Of a DNA stretch of 64,000 bases, positions 15,466 to 25,213 are shown one piece after another. A program made the position numbers and the translations under genes. The notes under the pieces were generated by a model, which worked only from the letters and a program-made list of their open reading frames with translations, was not told where the DNA came from and made no database searches. Source of the DNA: Nitrospira_D sp035465795 (GTDB lineage Bacteria; Nitrospirota; Nitrospiria; Nitrospirales; Nitrospiraceae); assembly GCF_049546785.1 (NCBI RefSeq), contig NZ_JBMWAN010000001.1:905849-969848 (forward strand), in the 5' to 3' direction. Positions within the stretch are counted from its first letter, which is position 1, and every line of letters begins with the position of its first letter.

Positions 15466-18400
15466 TTATTTAGTCGCCGTTGCTTTCTTCTTCCGCTCTT
15501 CCAGCACGCGCTTGTAATCGACCGGCATGACCTTCACAAACTTCGGCAGCATGGCTTCCCACGAACCCAGGATGCGCTTCGCGTTCCGGCTGCCGGTGCA
15601 CATGAAGTGAGAGGTGATCATCTCGTGCAGCAGTTTCTTATCTTCCGCCGTCGCCACTTTCTCCAGCTCAACCATGCCGGTATTGCAGCGCGCCGGGAAC
15701 TTGCCCAATTCATCCAGCACGAACGCCACGCCGCCCGACATGCCCGCCGCGAAATTCCGGCCCGTGCGTCCGAGCACGACGACGACGCCGCCGGTCATGT
15801 ACTCGCACCCGTGATCGCCGGTGCCTTCCACGACGGCCCGCACGCCGCTGTTTCGCACGGCGAACCGCTCGCCGGCCATGCCGTAGAAATAGGCTTCGCC
15901 TTGCGTCCCGCCATAGAGCGACGTGTTGCCGACCAGGATCGTGTCCTCAGGCGTATAGATGGCGTTCTTGGGCGGGAAGACGATGATCTTGCCGCCTGAG
16001 AGTCCCTTACCGATGTAGTCGTTGGATTCTCCTTCGAGCGTGAGCGTGACACCGCGCGAGAGGAACGCGCCGAAGGATTGGCCCGCCGAGCCTGTGAACT
16101 TGATCGAGATCGTGTCAGGCGGCAGCCCCTCCAGCCCGTACTTCTTCGCAATGCGGCTCGACAACATGGTGCCGACCGTCCGGTTCACGTTACGGATCGG
16201 CAGATCGAGGGTCACCTTCTCGCCTTTGTCCAGCGCCGGTTTGCAGAGCTCAATCAACTTATTGTCGAGGACTTCGGCCAGGCCGTGATCCTGCTTCTGC
16301 ACGCAATGGCGCGGCACATCCGTTCCGACTTCCGGCGCCTTCAAGAGCGGCGTGAGGTCGAGGCCCTTGGCCTTCCAATGGTCGATGGCCTTCTGCACCT
16401 TCAACTTGTCGACGCGGCCGACCATTTCGTTGATCGTACGGAATCCCAGCTTCGCCATGATCTGGCGGAGTTCTTCGGCGACGAAGAAGAAGAAATTGAC
16501 GATGTGCTCCGGCTGCCCGTTGAATTTCTTGCGCAGCTCCGGGTCCTGCGTCGCGATGCCGACCGGGCAGGTATTCAGATGGCACTTGCGCATCATGATG
16601 CAGCCTTCGATGATCAACGGCGCCGTGGCGAACCCGTATTCTTCCGCCCCCAGCAGCGTCGCGATAGCAACATCCCGCCCCGTCTTGAGCTGGCCGTCGG
16701 TTTCCACGCGGATGCGACCGCGCAGATCGTTCATCACGAGCGTCTGATGCGTTTCCGCCAACCCGAGCTCCCAGGGCCCACCGGCATACTTGATCGAGGA
16801 CAAGGGCGAGGCGCCGGTTCCGCCGGAATCTCCGCTGATCAGGACTTTATCGGCATGCGCCTTGGCCACGCCGGCCGCGACCGTGCCGACCCCCACTTCC
16901 GACACCAGCTTTACGGACACAGCCGCCTCGGGATTCGCATTCTTTAGATCGAAAATCAGTTGCGCTAGATCCTCGATGGAGTAGATGTCATGGTGCGGCG
17001 GCGGCGAAATCAGCTGCACGCCCGGCGTGGAGTAGCGGAACTTGGCGATGTTTTCATCGACCTTGTGGCCCGGCAACTGCCCGCCTTCGCCCGGCTTCGC
17101 GCCCTGCGCCATCTTGATCTGCAACTCTTTCGCATTCACCAGATAATGGCTGGTCACGCCGAACCGCGCCGACGCCACCTGCTTGATGTAGCTGTTCTTC
17201 GAATCGCCGTTCGGCAGCGGCTTAAACCGCTCCGGATCTTCGCCGCCCTCGCCGGTGTTGCTCTTGGCGCCGAGGCGGTTCATCGCGACGGCCAGCGTCT
17301 CATGGGCCTCTTTGCTGATCGAGCCGAACGACATCGCGCCGGTCGTAAACCGCTTGACGATGTCCTTGGCCGGCTCCACTTCGTCGATGGAGATCGGCTC
17401 CGGCAGGAACTTGAAGTCGAGGAGCCCGCGCAAGTTGGAGCGCCGCTTGCTCTCGTCGTTGACGAGCTGCGAGAACTCCGCGAAGGTCTTCGGATCGTTG
17501 TTCCGCGTCGCATGCTGCAGTTTGTAGATCGTATCCGGGTTCCAGTTGTGGTGCTCGCCCTGGATCCGATAGTGAATCTCGCCGCCGAAATCGAGCTGCC
17601 TGATGGGCGCCGGTTCGTAGGCCAGCTTGTGCCGCCGCAGCGTCTCTTCCCCGATCTCACGAATACCGATCCCTTCCACACGGGACGGCGTCCCGGTGAA
17701 GTAGCGGCCGATCAATTCGTGGTTGAGACCGATCGCCTCGAAAATCTGCGCGCCGCAATAGGACTGGACGGTCGAAATGCCCATCTTCGAGAAGACTTTC
17801 AGCAGGCCTTTGTTGATCGCCTTGATGAATTTGCCTTCGGCGGTCTGCGCATCGAGCCCTTCCGGCAGGTAGCCATCGCGCTCCATGTCCACCAATGATT
17901 CGAACACAAGGTACGGGTTCACGGTCCCGGCGCCGTAGCCGATGAGGCAGGCGAAGTGATGCACGTCGCGCGGTTCGCCGGTTTCCACGGTCAATCCGAC
18001 TTCCGTTCTGGTGCATTCGCGAACCAGGTGATGGTGGACGGCGGCCACCCCGAGCAAGCTCGGAATCGGCGCCCACTCTTCGTTCACGCCCCGATCGCTC
18101 AGGATCAGGAACTTATAGCCTTCTTTAATCGCCTGCGACGCCTGGCGGCAGAGCTCATCGACGGCTGCGCCCAATCCTTCCGGCCCTTCCGCCACACGGA
18201 AGAGCATCTTCAGCGTCTTGCTCTTGAAATGCGGATCGGCGAGCTCGCGGATCTTTTGCAGATCGACGTTCGTCAGAATCGGCTGCTTCACACGGATGCG
18301 CCGGCAGGATTCCGGATTTTCATCCATCAAATTCGGCTTCGGTCCGATGCTCGTCGTGAGCGACATGACGAGTTCTTCCCGGATCGGGTCGATCGGCGGA

Positions 18401-19983
18401 TTCGTCACCTGCGCAAAGAGCTGCTTGAAATACTTAAACAGGAGCTGCGGCCGGTCGGACAACACGGCCAGCGGCGTATCCGTCCCCATCGAGGAGATGG
18501 CTTCTTCTCCGTTCACCACCATCGGCGTGAGCACCATCTTCAGCTCTTCGACCGTATAGCCGAAGGCCTGCTGGCGCTGGCGTGTCGTGGGATGGTCGGG
18601 CTGAGGGACGTTCAGGGGTTCAGGCAACTCGTCCAGCGAAATCCGGTACTGGGTGACCCAGGACCGATAGGGTTTGCGGCTGACGATCTCCGCCTTCACC
18701 TCTTCATCGTCGATCAGGCGGCCCTGCACGGTATCGATCAGGAACATGCGGCCCGGCATGAGCCGGCCCTTCTGCCTGATCCGCTGTGTCTCAATAGGGA
18801 GCACACCGGCTTCCGACGCCAGCACCACCAGTCCATCGGTCGTCACCTGATAGCGGCAGGGACGCAGGCCATTCCGGTCCAGCGTCGCGCCGATCAACTT
18901 GCCGTCGGTGAAGCAGACCGCTGCGGGACCATCCCAGGGCTCCTGCATCGCAGCGTGATATTCGTAGAACCCGCGGCGATCGAGATCCATCTGCGGATTC
19001 GCGACCCAGGGCTCGGGAATCAGCATCATCATCGCGTGGGGCAACGACCGTCCGCCCATGGTCAGGAACTCAACGGCGTTATCCAGGCAGGCCGAGTCGC
19101 TCTGGTTTTCATAGACGATCGGATAGAGCTTCTCGAGATCCTTGCCGAACAAATCGGAGTTGAGCCGCCCCTGGCGGGCGCGCATCCAATTCACATTGCC
19201 CTTGAGCGTATTGATCTCGCCGTTGTGGCAGATATAGCGATAGGGATGGGCCAGCGGCCAGGTCGGAAAGGTATTGGTGCTGAACCGCGAATGGACCAGG
19301 GCCAGGGCGCTCGTCAGGCTCGCATCTTTGAGATCTTGATAGTAGGCCGCCATCTGATGCGGCAGCAGCAATCCCTTGTAGACGATGGTATTCGCCGACA
19401 GGCTGGGGATATAGAAATACTCGCGGCCCTGGATCGCGGACTCCCGCACGGCGTTCTCGACCCGCTTGCGGACCACATAGAGCTTCCGCTCGAACTGCGC
19501 TTCGTTGAGCACGTCGCGGGCGATAAAGATCTGCCGCATGAAGGGCTCGGTGCTGCGGGCGACCGCTCCGATGGCATCGCTCTTCACCGGCACATCGCGC
19601 CAACCCAAGAGCCGCAGCCCTTCTTCCGCAATGACTTTGGCAAACAACTGCTCGCACTGCTGACGGCGGTCGGCCTGGGGCGGCAAAAACACCATCCCCA
19701 CGCCGTACTCTCCGGCGTTGGGCAGGGACACGCCGACATCACCGGCTGCGCGCTTCAAAAAGTCGTGCGGTACTTGCAGCAGAATGCCCGCGCCATCACC
19801 GGTGCAAGGGTCGCATCCCTGAGCACCGCGATGGGTCAGGTTTTCAAGAATCTGCAGTCCCTGCTGGACGATCGTATGGGATTTCTGGCCCTGAATATTG
19901 ACGACAAAGCCCACCCCGCAGGAATCCTTTTCCTGATCGGGATCATACAAGCCTTGCTTTGGTGGCAGCCCGGGGATCATCAT
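15466..19983 (-). CDS. gltB: Glutamate synthase large subunit
   Basis: 1505 residues, full length. Makes two glutamates from glutamine and 2-oxoglutarate. Domains: class II glutamine amidotransferase at the N-terminus with the nucleophile Cys22 (KDSCGVGFV, normally exposed by propeptide removal) and GDGAGILLQVPH; a central domain; an FMN-binding synthase domain with AMSFGSISKEAHETLA, GAKSNTGEGGED and VLISGDSGGTGASPLSS; the 3Fe-4S cysteines in MMRKCHLNTCPVGIATQ; and a C-terminal GXGXG beta-helix (SAGQSFGAFLS, GGVVVVLG). The start ATGATG at 19983 overlaps the TGA of a 58-codon gltB-like reading frame, so translation may be coupled. Confidence 0.97.
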   Translation of the reverse strand: MMIPGLPPKQGLYDPDQEKDSCGVGFVVNIQGQKSHTIVQQGLQILENLTHRGAQGCDPCTGDGAGILLQVPHDFLKRAAGDVGVSLPNAGEYGVGMVFLPPQADRRQQCEQLFAKVIAEEGLRLLGWRDVPVKSDAIGAVARSTEPFMRQIFIARDVLNEAQFERKLYVVRKRVENAVRESAIQGREYFYIPSLSANTIVYKGLLLPHQMAAYYQDLKDASLTSALALVHSRFSTNTFPTWPLAHPYRYICHNGEINTLKGNVNWMRARQGRLNSDLFGKDLEKLYPIVYENQSDSACLDNAVEFLTMGGRSLPHAMMMLIPEPWVANPQMDLDRRGFYEYHAAMQEPWDGPAAVCFTDGKLIGATLDRNGLRPCRYQVTTDGLVVLASEAGVLPIETQRIRQKGRLMPGRMFLIDTVQGRLIDDEEVKAEIVSRKPYRSWVTQYRISLDELPEPLNVPQPDHPTTRQRQQAFGYTVEELKMVLTPMVVNGEEAISSMGTDTPLAVLSDRPQLLFKYFKQLFAQVTNPPIDPIREELVMSLTTSIGPKPNLMDENPESCRRIRVKQPILTNVDLQKIRELADPHFKSKTLKMLFRVAEGPEGLGAAVDELCRQASQAIKEGYKFLILSDRGVNEEWAPIPSLLGVAAVHHHLVRECTRTEVGLTVETGEPRDVHHFACLIGYGAGTVNPYLVFESLVDMERDGYLPEGLDAQTAEGKFIKAINKGLLKVFSKMGISTVQSYCGAQIFEAIGLNHELIGRYFTGTPSRVEGIGIREIGEETLRRHKLAYEPAPIRQLDFGGEIHYRIQGEHHNWNPDTIYKLQHATRNNDPKTFAEFSQLVNDESKRRSNLRGLLDFKFLPEPISIDEVEPAKDIVKRFTTGAMSFGSISKEAHETLAVAMNRLGAKSNTGEGGEDPERFKPLPNGDSKNSYIKQVASARFGVTSHYLVNAKELQIKMAQGAKPGEGGQLPGHKVDENIAKFRYSTPGVQLISPPPHHDIYSIEDLAQLIFDLKNANPEAAVSVKLVSEVGVGTVAAGVAKAHADKVLISGDSGGTGASPLSSIKYAGGPWELGLAETHQTLVMNDLRGRIRVETDGQLKTGRDVAIATLLGAEEYGFATAPLIIEGCIMMRKCHLNTCPVGIATQDPELRKKFNGQPEHIVNFFFFVAEELRQIMAKLGFRTINEMVGRVDKLKVQKAIDHWKAKGLDLTPLLKAPEVGTDVPRHCVQKQDHGLAEVLDNKLIELCKPALDKGEKVTLDLPIRNVNRTVGTMLSSRIAKKYGLEGLPPDTISIKFTGSAGQSFGAFLSRGVTLTLEGESNDYIGKGLSGGKIIVFPPKNAIYTPEDTILVGNTSLYGGTQGEAYFYGMAGERFAVRNSGVRAVVEGTGDHGCEYMTGGVVVVLGRTGRNFAAGMSGGVAFVLDELGKFPARCNTGMVELEKVATAEDKKLLHEMITSHFMCTGSRNAKRILGSWEAMLPKFVKVMPVDYKRVLEERKKKATATK

Positions 19984-20156
19984 TTCTTTATCTCACCATG
20001 GTACATCCGATAGCCGGAAATCTTGGATCCAGGACGGGCAGCTGAACGGCTTTTCCGGGCTTGGACATTCCAGAGAAAGCCCGCCCCGCACACACCCGTT
20101 TCGTGTTCAGGGTCATAAAGGCCTTGCTTCGGTGGAAGCCCGGGTATCAGCATCAT
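19980..20156 (-). pseudogene. 58-codon gltB-like N-terminal fragment overlapping gltB
   Basis: An uninterrupted frame from ATG 20156 to TGA 19980-19982. It starts MLIPGLPPKQGLYDP, then ETGVCGAGFLWNVQARKS, against gltB's MIPGLPPKQGLYDP and KDSCGVGFVVNIQGQKS; the equivalent of the catalytic Cys is kept at residue 23. After about residue 36 the similarity ends, but the frame stays open and its TGA overlaps the gltB ATG. It is too short for amidotransferase activity. It is either a relic of a tandem duplication or a leader peptide that couples translation to gltB. The nucleotide divergence argues against an assembly artefact. Confidence 0.6.
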
Positions 20157-20387
20157 TCAATCTCGTTATAGCGAGGCAGGTGACGACTTCGCGGTCTGAG
20201 GCCACTCGTGCGAGGATGCAGAAACGCGATATCTTGTTGTTTTCTTGACGATGTCCTTCAGCGCTCTCTCGTGCGCCACCTTACTGGATGGGTTGCGGCC
20301 CTGTCAAGATTCTGCCGCGCGCCAAAACGGCGTCAATCCATCGCCCCGGCAAGGGCTCCAACCCCGCTAATTTGCCAGGCCCTTTGC

Positions 20388-20417
20388 TTGACTTTGTTTC
20401 CCCCGCTGCCCTACCAT
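20388..20417 (+). promoter_or_regulatory. Candidate promoter giving a leaderless mRNA
   Basis: TTGACT (20388-20393), 18-nt spacer, TACCAT (20412-20417). The ATG of the polyprenyl synthase is at 20425, 7 nt after the -10 box, where transcription should begin. No Shine-Dalgarno precedes the ATG. Confidence 0.45.
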
Positions 20418-20424
20418 CCGCCCC

Positions 20425-21429
20425 ATGCCACAGGGACCGGCCATCTCGACCATCAGCAGCATGGCGGACGTCTGGGACGCGTACCGCGACGAGATCGACG
20501 GCGTCGAACATCAGGTTCGTAAGAACCTCGATTCCAGTGTCACCCTTGTCAATACGGTTGCAGCGCACATCCTCAGCAGCGGCGGCAAACGAGTCCGCCC
20601 GCTCCTGCTGCTGCTGAGCGCCAGACTCTGCGGCTATGTCGGCCGCGAACACCATCAGCTCGGCAGCCTGGTCGAATTCATCCATACCGCCACCCTCCTG
20701 CACGACGACGTGGTCGACGATGCCGATATCCGGCGGGGACGGCAAACGGCCAGAAAGGTCTGGGGCAACCAGATCAGCATCCTCGTAGGCGACTACCTCT
20801 ACTCCAAAGCCATGGCGCTGGTGGTCGAGTTTCGCAGCCAGGGCATCAACGAAGTTCTGGCCGAGGCTTGCACCAAGATGGCCGAGGGGGAAGTGCTGCA
20901 GCTCTACTACAACGGCAACCCCTCGATGCCGGAATCCGATTACGTCAAGATCGTCGAACATAAGACCGCCGGGCTGATCGCCGCCGCCTGCCGCATGGGC
21001 GCCATCCTGGCCGAAGCCTCCGAAGAAAAACAGACCGCGCTCTTCCGCTTCGGACAATACATCGGGATCGCGTTTCAAGTGGCCGACGATACCCTCGACT
21101 ACAATGCCGACGGCGAACGGCTGGGAAAGACGCTCGGGCAAGACTTGCGGCAAGGCAAAGCGACGCTCCCCCTGCTCCACCTGCTCGCGCATTGCGGAGA
21201 GGAAGACCGGAGCATGATCAAGGATCGGATGGAAACCCGCACGCTCAACGAGGGCGATCTCGCTCGAATCCTCGCCTTGATGCGCGACTGCGGGTCGCTG
21301 ACCTATGCGATGGAACAGGCGAGAACCTACATCGCCGCGGCCAAGCACGAACTCGAAGCGTTTGAGGACTCCACGGCGCGCCGGGCATTGACCGTCGCCG
21401 CCGATTACATGATTACCCGCGACCGGTAA
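20425..21429 (+). CDS. ispB: Trans-polyprenyl diphosphate synthase
   Basis: 334 residues, cytoplasmic. Elongates isoprenoid diphosphates, probably to the octaprenyl-to-decaprenyl side chain of quinones. First aspartate-rich motif LLHDDVVDDADIRRG (DDxxD) and second FQVADDTLDY (DDxxD) are intact, with GGKRVRPLLLLL and HKTAGLIAAACRMGA in the expected places. The residues before the first motif are small, as in long-chain enzymes; exact chain length cannot be read. The symbol ispB is by family resemblance. The start ATG lies 8 nt past a -10 box, suggesting a leaderless transcript. Confidence 0.88.
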   Translation: MPQGPAISTISSMADVWDAYRDEIDGVEHQVRKNLDSSVTLVNTVAAHILSSGGKRVRPLLLLLSARLCGYVGREHHQLGSLVEFIHTATLLHDDVVDDADIRRGRQTARKVWGNQISILVGDYLYSKAMALVVEFRSQGINEVLAEACTKMAEGEVLQLYYNGNPSMPESDYVKIVEHKTAGLIAAACRMGAILAEASEEKQTALFRFGQYIGIAFQVADDTLDYNADGERLGKTLGQDLRQGKATLPLLHLLAHCGEEDRSMIKDRMETRTLNEGDLARILALMRDCGSLTYAMEQARTYIAAAKHELEAFEDSTARRALTVAADYMITRDR

Positions 21430-21561
21430 CCTTCCTCCGCTCACTCTGATCACCACCCCGTTCCCGGTGAGAAGAGAGGCACTGAGTCGGGATGAGGGCG
21501 TATGTCATCCCGGTCTATTATCGATCACCCATACCATCACACACTGGAGCACGAAACCATC

Positions 21562-22884
21562 ATGGCCCAGATTTTCCCGTTTCGCGGTGCGCTCTACGAT
21601 GCCGGTATTGCCGGTGCGGCACGCGACGTTGTCGCTCCTCCCTACGACATTATCGACGCGGGCGGCCAGCAGGCGCTCTACAACCGCAACCCGCATAACG
21701 TCATTCGCCTGGAATTGGGCATGGACCAGCCGGGCGACGGTCCGACCAACAACCGTTACACCAGAGCCGCCGCGACACTGTCCCAGTGGATGCAATCCGG
21801 CGCGCTGAAGCGGGATCCGCAACCGGCGATCTACTATCACACCATCGAATATGTGCCGCCGGGAGCCGATCCGAACGGACCGAGAAAAACCCTGCGGGGT
21901 TTCCTCGCCACGTTCAAGCTGGAAGAGTTCGGCACGGGAGCGATCTATCCGCATGAAAACACCAGAGCGGCGGCCAAGACCGACCGGTTGAATTTGATGG
22001 AAGCCTGCCGGGCGAACTTCAGCCCGATCTGGTCGCTCTACTCCGATCCGCAGGACGCCATCCTGTCCGCGCTGGCGCAGGCCGCCAAGACCGCCGCCCC
22101 CCGCATCACCTTTCGCGACGATGTCGGATTCGAACAGCGTCTCTGGGCGATCAACGACCCTGCCATCACCAGGCAAATCGTCGCCGCCATGGCCAGCAAA
22201 CCCATTTTCATCGCCGATGGCCATCATCGCTACGAAACGGCGCTGAATTACCAGAAGCTTCGCCGCCAGCAGGCCGGCAACGTAGAGGGACTCCAGCCCT
22301 ACGACAGCGTCCTCATGCTCTTCACGCCGATCGAAGATCCGGGGCTCACCGTGCTGCCGACGCACCGCGTGACGACGACCCCGCTGCCGTCGTTCGATGA
22401 GGTGAAGGCCCTCTTCGCGGACACCTTCGATCTGCAGGAATATCCGTTCACCGGCCAGACCCAATCGACGATGCGCCGGCAATTCATCGAGGCGCTGCGC
22501 ACGAAAGGCCGGACGGCGCCGATATTCGGGCTCGCGCTGAAGGGACGAGACACCTATCTGACGCTGGAGCTCAAGCCCGCGCACCGCCCGCCGGCCGGCG
22601 CGTCGCCGCGCACCAAGCTCGACGTCTCGCTCCTGCAACAGTTAGTCGTGGCCAGACTCTGTCCCACGCAACAGGAACAGGAAGCCATTCTCTACACCAA
22701 AGACGACGACGAAGCCCTGAATTGGGCGGCCAGCGGAACGGGCACCGGGGCGTTGCTGTTGAACGCGACGAAGGTGAGCGAGGTCAAGGATGTGGCCACC
22801 GCCGGCGAGCGGATGCCCCACAAGTCCACCTACTTCTTCCCGAAGCCGCTGACGGGTCTGGTTATGAATGTGATGGAGGGCTAG
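21562..22884 (+). CDS. DUF1015 family protein
   Basis: 440 residues from ATG 21562 (GGAG 12-16 nt upstream, so spacing is long). DUF1015 signatures: MAQIFPFRGALYDA at the start, VVAPPYDIIDA, NPHNVIRLELG, YPHENT, FIADGHHRYETALNYQ and a C-terminal PHKSTYFFPKPLTGLVMNVM. The GHHRYETA and HENT motifs suggest a serine-kinase-like fold (SbnI/SerK-related), so ADP/ATP-dependent serine phosphorylation has been proposed for relatives; that is inference here. Length is normal. Followed by an intergenic heptamer hairpin and the response regulator. Confidence 0.82.
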   Translation: MAQIFPFRGALYDAGIAGAARDVVAPPYDIIDAGGQQALYNRNPHNVIRLELGMDQPGDGPTNNRYTRAAATLSQWMQSGALKRDPQPAIYYHTIEYVPPGADPNGPRKTLRGFLATFKLEEFGTGAIYPHENTRAAAKTDRLNLMEACRANFSPIWSLYSDPQDAILSALAQAAKTAAPRITFRDDVGFEQRLWAINDPAITRQIVAAMASKPIFIADGHHRYETALNYQKLRRQQAGNVEGLQPYDSVLMLFTPIEDPGLTVLPTHRVTTTPLPSFDEVKALFADTFDLQEYPFTGQTQSTMRRQFIEALRTKGRTAPIFGLALKGRDTYLTLELKPAHRPPAGASPRTKLDVSLLQQLVVARLCPTQQEQEAILYTKDDDEALNWAASGTGTGALLLNATKVSEVKDVATAGERMPHKSTYFFPKPLTGLVMNVMEG

Positions 22885-22950
22885 AGGCAAGAGGCACGGG
22901 GCAGGCCGGCCATCGAATTCCTCCTCGCCCAGCGCCTCGCACCCCTCGCC
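22885..22950. repeat. Intergenic inverted heptamer repeat
   Basis: Starts exactly at the DUF1015 stop: AGGCAAG, AGGCACG, GGGCAGG (22885-22905) in 7-nt phase. The opposite arm, CCTCGCC...CCTCGCACCCCTCGCCTCGC, is the complementary type. Unit and layout closely match the repeat at 32487-32571. Confidence 0.65.
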
Positions 22951-22963
22951 TCGCTGAAGCGTA

Positions 22964-24364
22964 ATGAAGGCCAAGATCCTCATCGTCGACGACAACGCCG
23001 ATATCATCACGGTGCTGGAGGACCGGCTGCAGGCCTCCGGCTACAGCACAGTCGTCGCCAGAGACGGCCAACAGGCGCTCGAACAGATCGAGCAGGAATC
23101 GCCGAACCTCATCCTGCTGGATCTCGACCTGCCGAAACTGACCGGCATCGAGGTCCTCAAACGACTCTCGCAGATCAAACAGGTCGAAGAACTCCCCGTC
23201 ATCGTGATGACCGCCCATGGCTCGGTCAACGCCGCGGTCGAGGCAATGAAAGAGGGCGCCTACGACTTTCTCACCAAACCCCTCGACAAAGACCACCTGC
23301 TGATCGTCATCCGGAAAGCGCTCGAGCGTGATTCGCTTAAACGCCAGGTCGCCTATCTCCGGTCGGAAGTGGACGGCCGGTACGCCAGAATCATCGGCCA
23401 CAGCACCTCGGTCCGGTCCGTCGTGGAGGCGGCGCAGCGGGCCGCGCGATCGGACGCCAGCGTGCTGCTGCTGGGTGAAAGCGGAACCGGGAAGGAATTG
23501 TTCGCCCGCTCCATCCATCAGTGGAGCCATCGTCACGCGATGCCCCTCGTCGTGATCAACTGCGTCGCGCTGACGGAGACGCTGCTGGAGAACGAGCTGT
23601 TCGGCCACGAACGCGGAGCGTTCACGGGCGCCGACCGCCTGCAGAAGGGCAAGCTGGAAATGGCGGACGGCGGCACCGTCTTCCTCGACGAAATCGGGGA
23701 CATGCCCTTGCCGCTGCAGGCCAAGTTGCTGCGGGTGCTCCAAGACCGCGAATTCCAGCGGGTCGGCGGCACGCGAACCGTCTCGGTCAACATCCGCATT
23801 ATTGCCGCGACGAATAAGGATCTCCGGCAAGCCGTCAAAACGGGGCAGTTCCGCGAGGATCTCTATTTCCGTCTCAACGTCATCAGCCTCACCCTGCCGC
23901 CGCTCAGAGACCGGCGAACCGATATTCCCGCGCTCGCTCAATTTTTTCTTGAGCGGCATGCCAGAGAGGCCAAGCGCCCCGCCATCACCCTGAGTCCGAC
24001 ATCCATGGACGCGCTGACCCGGCACCCCTGGCCAGGCAACATCCGCGAATTGGAGAACGTGATTGCCAGAGCGGTCGTCCTGAGCCCGACCGATCTCATC
24101 GAGCCCGACGTCCTCGCCCTGGCTCCGGAAGACGCCCATCTCTGCGGACCACACAACGGCGCCCTGCCCTATCTGGAGTTGCCCTACCACGAGTCGATGG
24201 ACGAACATAGCCGCCACATCATTGCACGGGCGATTGAAAAAGCGGAGGGGAATCAGACGAGAGCGGCGGAATATCTCAAACTGCAACGAACCTATCTGGC
24301 CCGACTCCTCAAGCAACAGCGGGACCGGCAGGAGGGGAAAGTCGAGAGCGAAGCGGAACCCTGA
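22964..24364 (+). CDS. NtrC-family sigma-54 response regulator
   Basis: 466 residues. Receiver domain (1-120): acidic pair Asp9/Asp10 (IVDDNAD), phospho-acceptor Asp53 (LILLDLDLPK), Thr in VMTAHGS and Lys in FLTKPLD. AAA domain (about 140-380): GESGTGKE Walker A near 171, GAFTGA loop (contacts sigma-54) near 218, VFLDEIGDM Walker B, and RHPWPGNIRELENV. C-terminal Fis-type helix-turn-helix (NQTRAAEYLKLQRTYLARLL). All catalytic residues are present, so it should activate sigma-54 promoters upon phosphorylation. No histidine kinase is adjacent, making it an orphan; the pilin promoter at 44326 is one possible target in this window. Confidence 0.93.
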   Translation: MKAKILIVDDNADIITVLEDRLQASGYSTVVARDGQQALEQIEQESPNLILLDLDLPKLTGIEVLKRLSQIKQVEELPVIVMTAHGSVNAAVEAMKEGAYDFLTKPLDKDHLLIVIRKALERDSLKRQVAYLRSEVDGRYARIIGHSTSVRSVVEAAQRAARSDASVLLLGESGTGKELFARSIHQWSHRHAMPLVVINCVALTETLLENELFGHERGAFTGADRLQKGKLEMADGGTVFLDEIGDMPLPLQAKLLRVLQDREFQRVGGTRTVSVNIRIIAATNKDLRQAVKTGQFREDLYFRLNVISLTLPPLRDRRTDIPALAQFFLERHAREAKRPAITLSPTSMDALTRHPWPGNIRELENVIARAVVLSPTDLIEPDVLALAPEDAHLCGPHNGALPYLELPYHESMDEHSRHIIARAIEKAEGNQTRAAEYLKLQRTYLARLLKQQRDRQEGKVESEAEP

Positions 24365-24377
24365 ATATGGCGGGGAA

Positions 24378-25121
24378 TCAGCCGGGCACGTCCTGCCGAT
24401 CCTCTATGCGGATGCGTCCGGCCATGACATCCCGCTCTGTCTGCGCATAGCGCTCGGGCGTGCCGACATCGGACCAGTAGCCCGTCAAATCATACCCCAG
24501 CACCGTCTCGCCCCGCAGGATCGCCCCCACATAGGGATCGATGATCGATGACGCCACCCCTTTCGGCACGCCCCGAAGAATCCGGGGATGCAGAATGTGG
24601 ATCCCCGCAAACATGCGGGGCTTGGTCGAAACAGGGTCCGGCACCCCCTTCCCTGTGATCCGTACAATCCGGTCTTCTTCCCCCACTTCAACCAGCCCCC
24701 ACTGAACCGCTTCGGGATCTTCACGCACGACCAGCGTCGCGACGGCGTTGCGTTCACGATGAAATGCGCAGAGGGCGCTCAGATCCAGATCGAAGAGCGT
24801 GTCTCCGTTCAACACCAGCACGGTGTCGTTCGCGAAGTACCCTTCCGCCTGCTTGATTCCACCGCCGGTTCCCAGAATCACAGGCTCACGCGAGTAGATC
24901 AGCCGCAGCCCGAATTTCGATCCGTTGCCGAGCGCCTGCTCGATCATCGGCCCGAGATGGTGCAGATTGATCACGACCTCGTGAAACCCGTGGTGCTTGA
25001 GCAACAGCAGATTCCAGACGATGAGCGGGGTTCCGCCGACAGGGATCAGCGGTTTGGGAATCGTGTTGGTCAATGGCCTGAGGCGAGTCCCGAGACCCGC
25101 CGCGAGAATCATGGCTTTCAT
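24378..25121 (-). CDS. Nucleotidyltransferase, MurU-like
   Basis: 247 residues. Sugar-1-phosphate nucleotidyltransferase: MILAAGLGTRLRPLT with PKPLIPVGG (nucleotide-binding signature and catalytic Lys), VLNGDTLFDLD (metal Asp) and YWSDVGTPERY at the end. Length and the absence of a C-terminal hexapeptide domain fit MurU (N-acetylmuramate-1-phosphate uridylyltransferase) as well as mannose-1-phosphate guanylyltransferases. The gene just upstream on the same strand is AmgK-like, and AmgK-MurU form a peptidoglycan-recycling route to UDP-MurNAc, so that role is favoured. This is inference from context. Confidence 0.78.
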   Translation of the reverse strand: MKAMILAAGLGTRLRPLTNTIPKPLIPVGGTPLIVWNLLLLKHHGFHEVVINLHHLGPMIEQALGNGSKFGLRLIYSREPVILGTGGGIKQAEGYFANDTVLVLNGDTLFDLDLSALCAFHRERNAVATLVVREDPEAVQWGLVEVGEEDRIVRITGKGVPDPVSTKPRMFAGIHILHPRILRGVPKGVASSIIDPYVGAILRGETVLGYDLTGYWSDVGTPERYAQTERDVMAGRIRIEDRQDVPG

Positions 25122-25213
25122 GTGAGAAGTGATCGGTAAGGAGTGATGGGTGATGGGTCGGTCTCGAGCGACATCATCTGGGCCTCTGGGTTCAGCTCAT
25201 CACCGATCACTGA
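25122..25213. repeat. Intergenic inverted heptamer repeat
   Basis: GTGAGAA, GTGATCG, GTAAGGA, GTGATGG, GTGATGG, GTCGGTC follow each other in exact 7-nt phase (25122-25163). The far arm CTCATCACCGATCAC (25197-25211) is the reverse complement of GTGATCGGTGATGAG. The hairpin fills the whole gap between the AmgK-like stop and the MurU-like start. Confidence 0.78.

Noticed and set aside
17956..20013. Long plus-strand open frame of about 685 codons
   Set aside because: It is antisense to gltB, has Arg/His/Asp-biased composition and no domain; long frames opposite GC-rich genes are expected.
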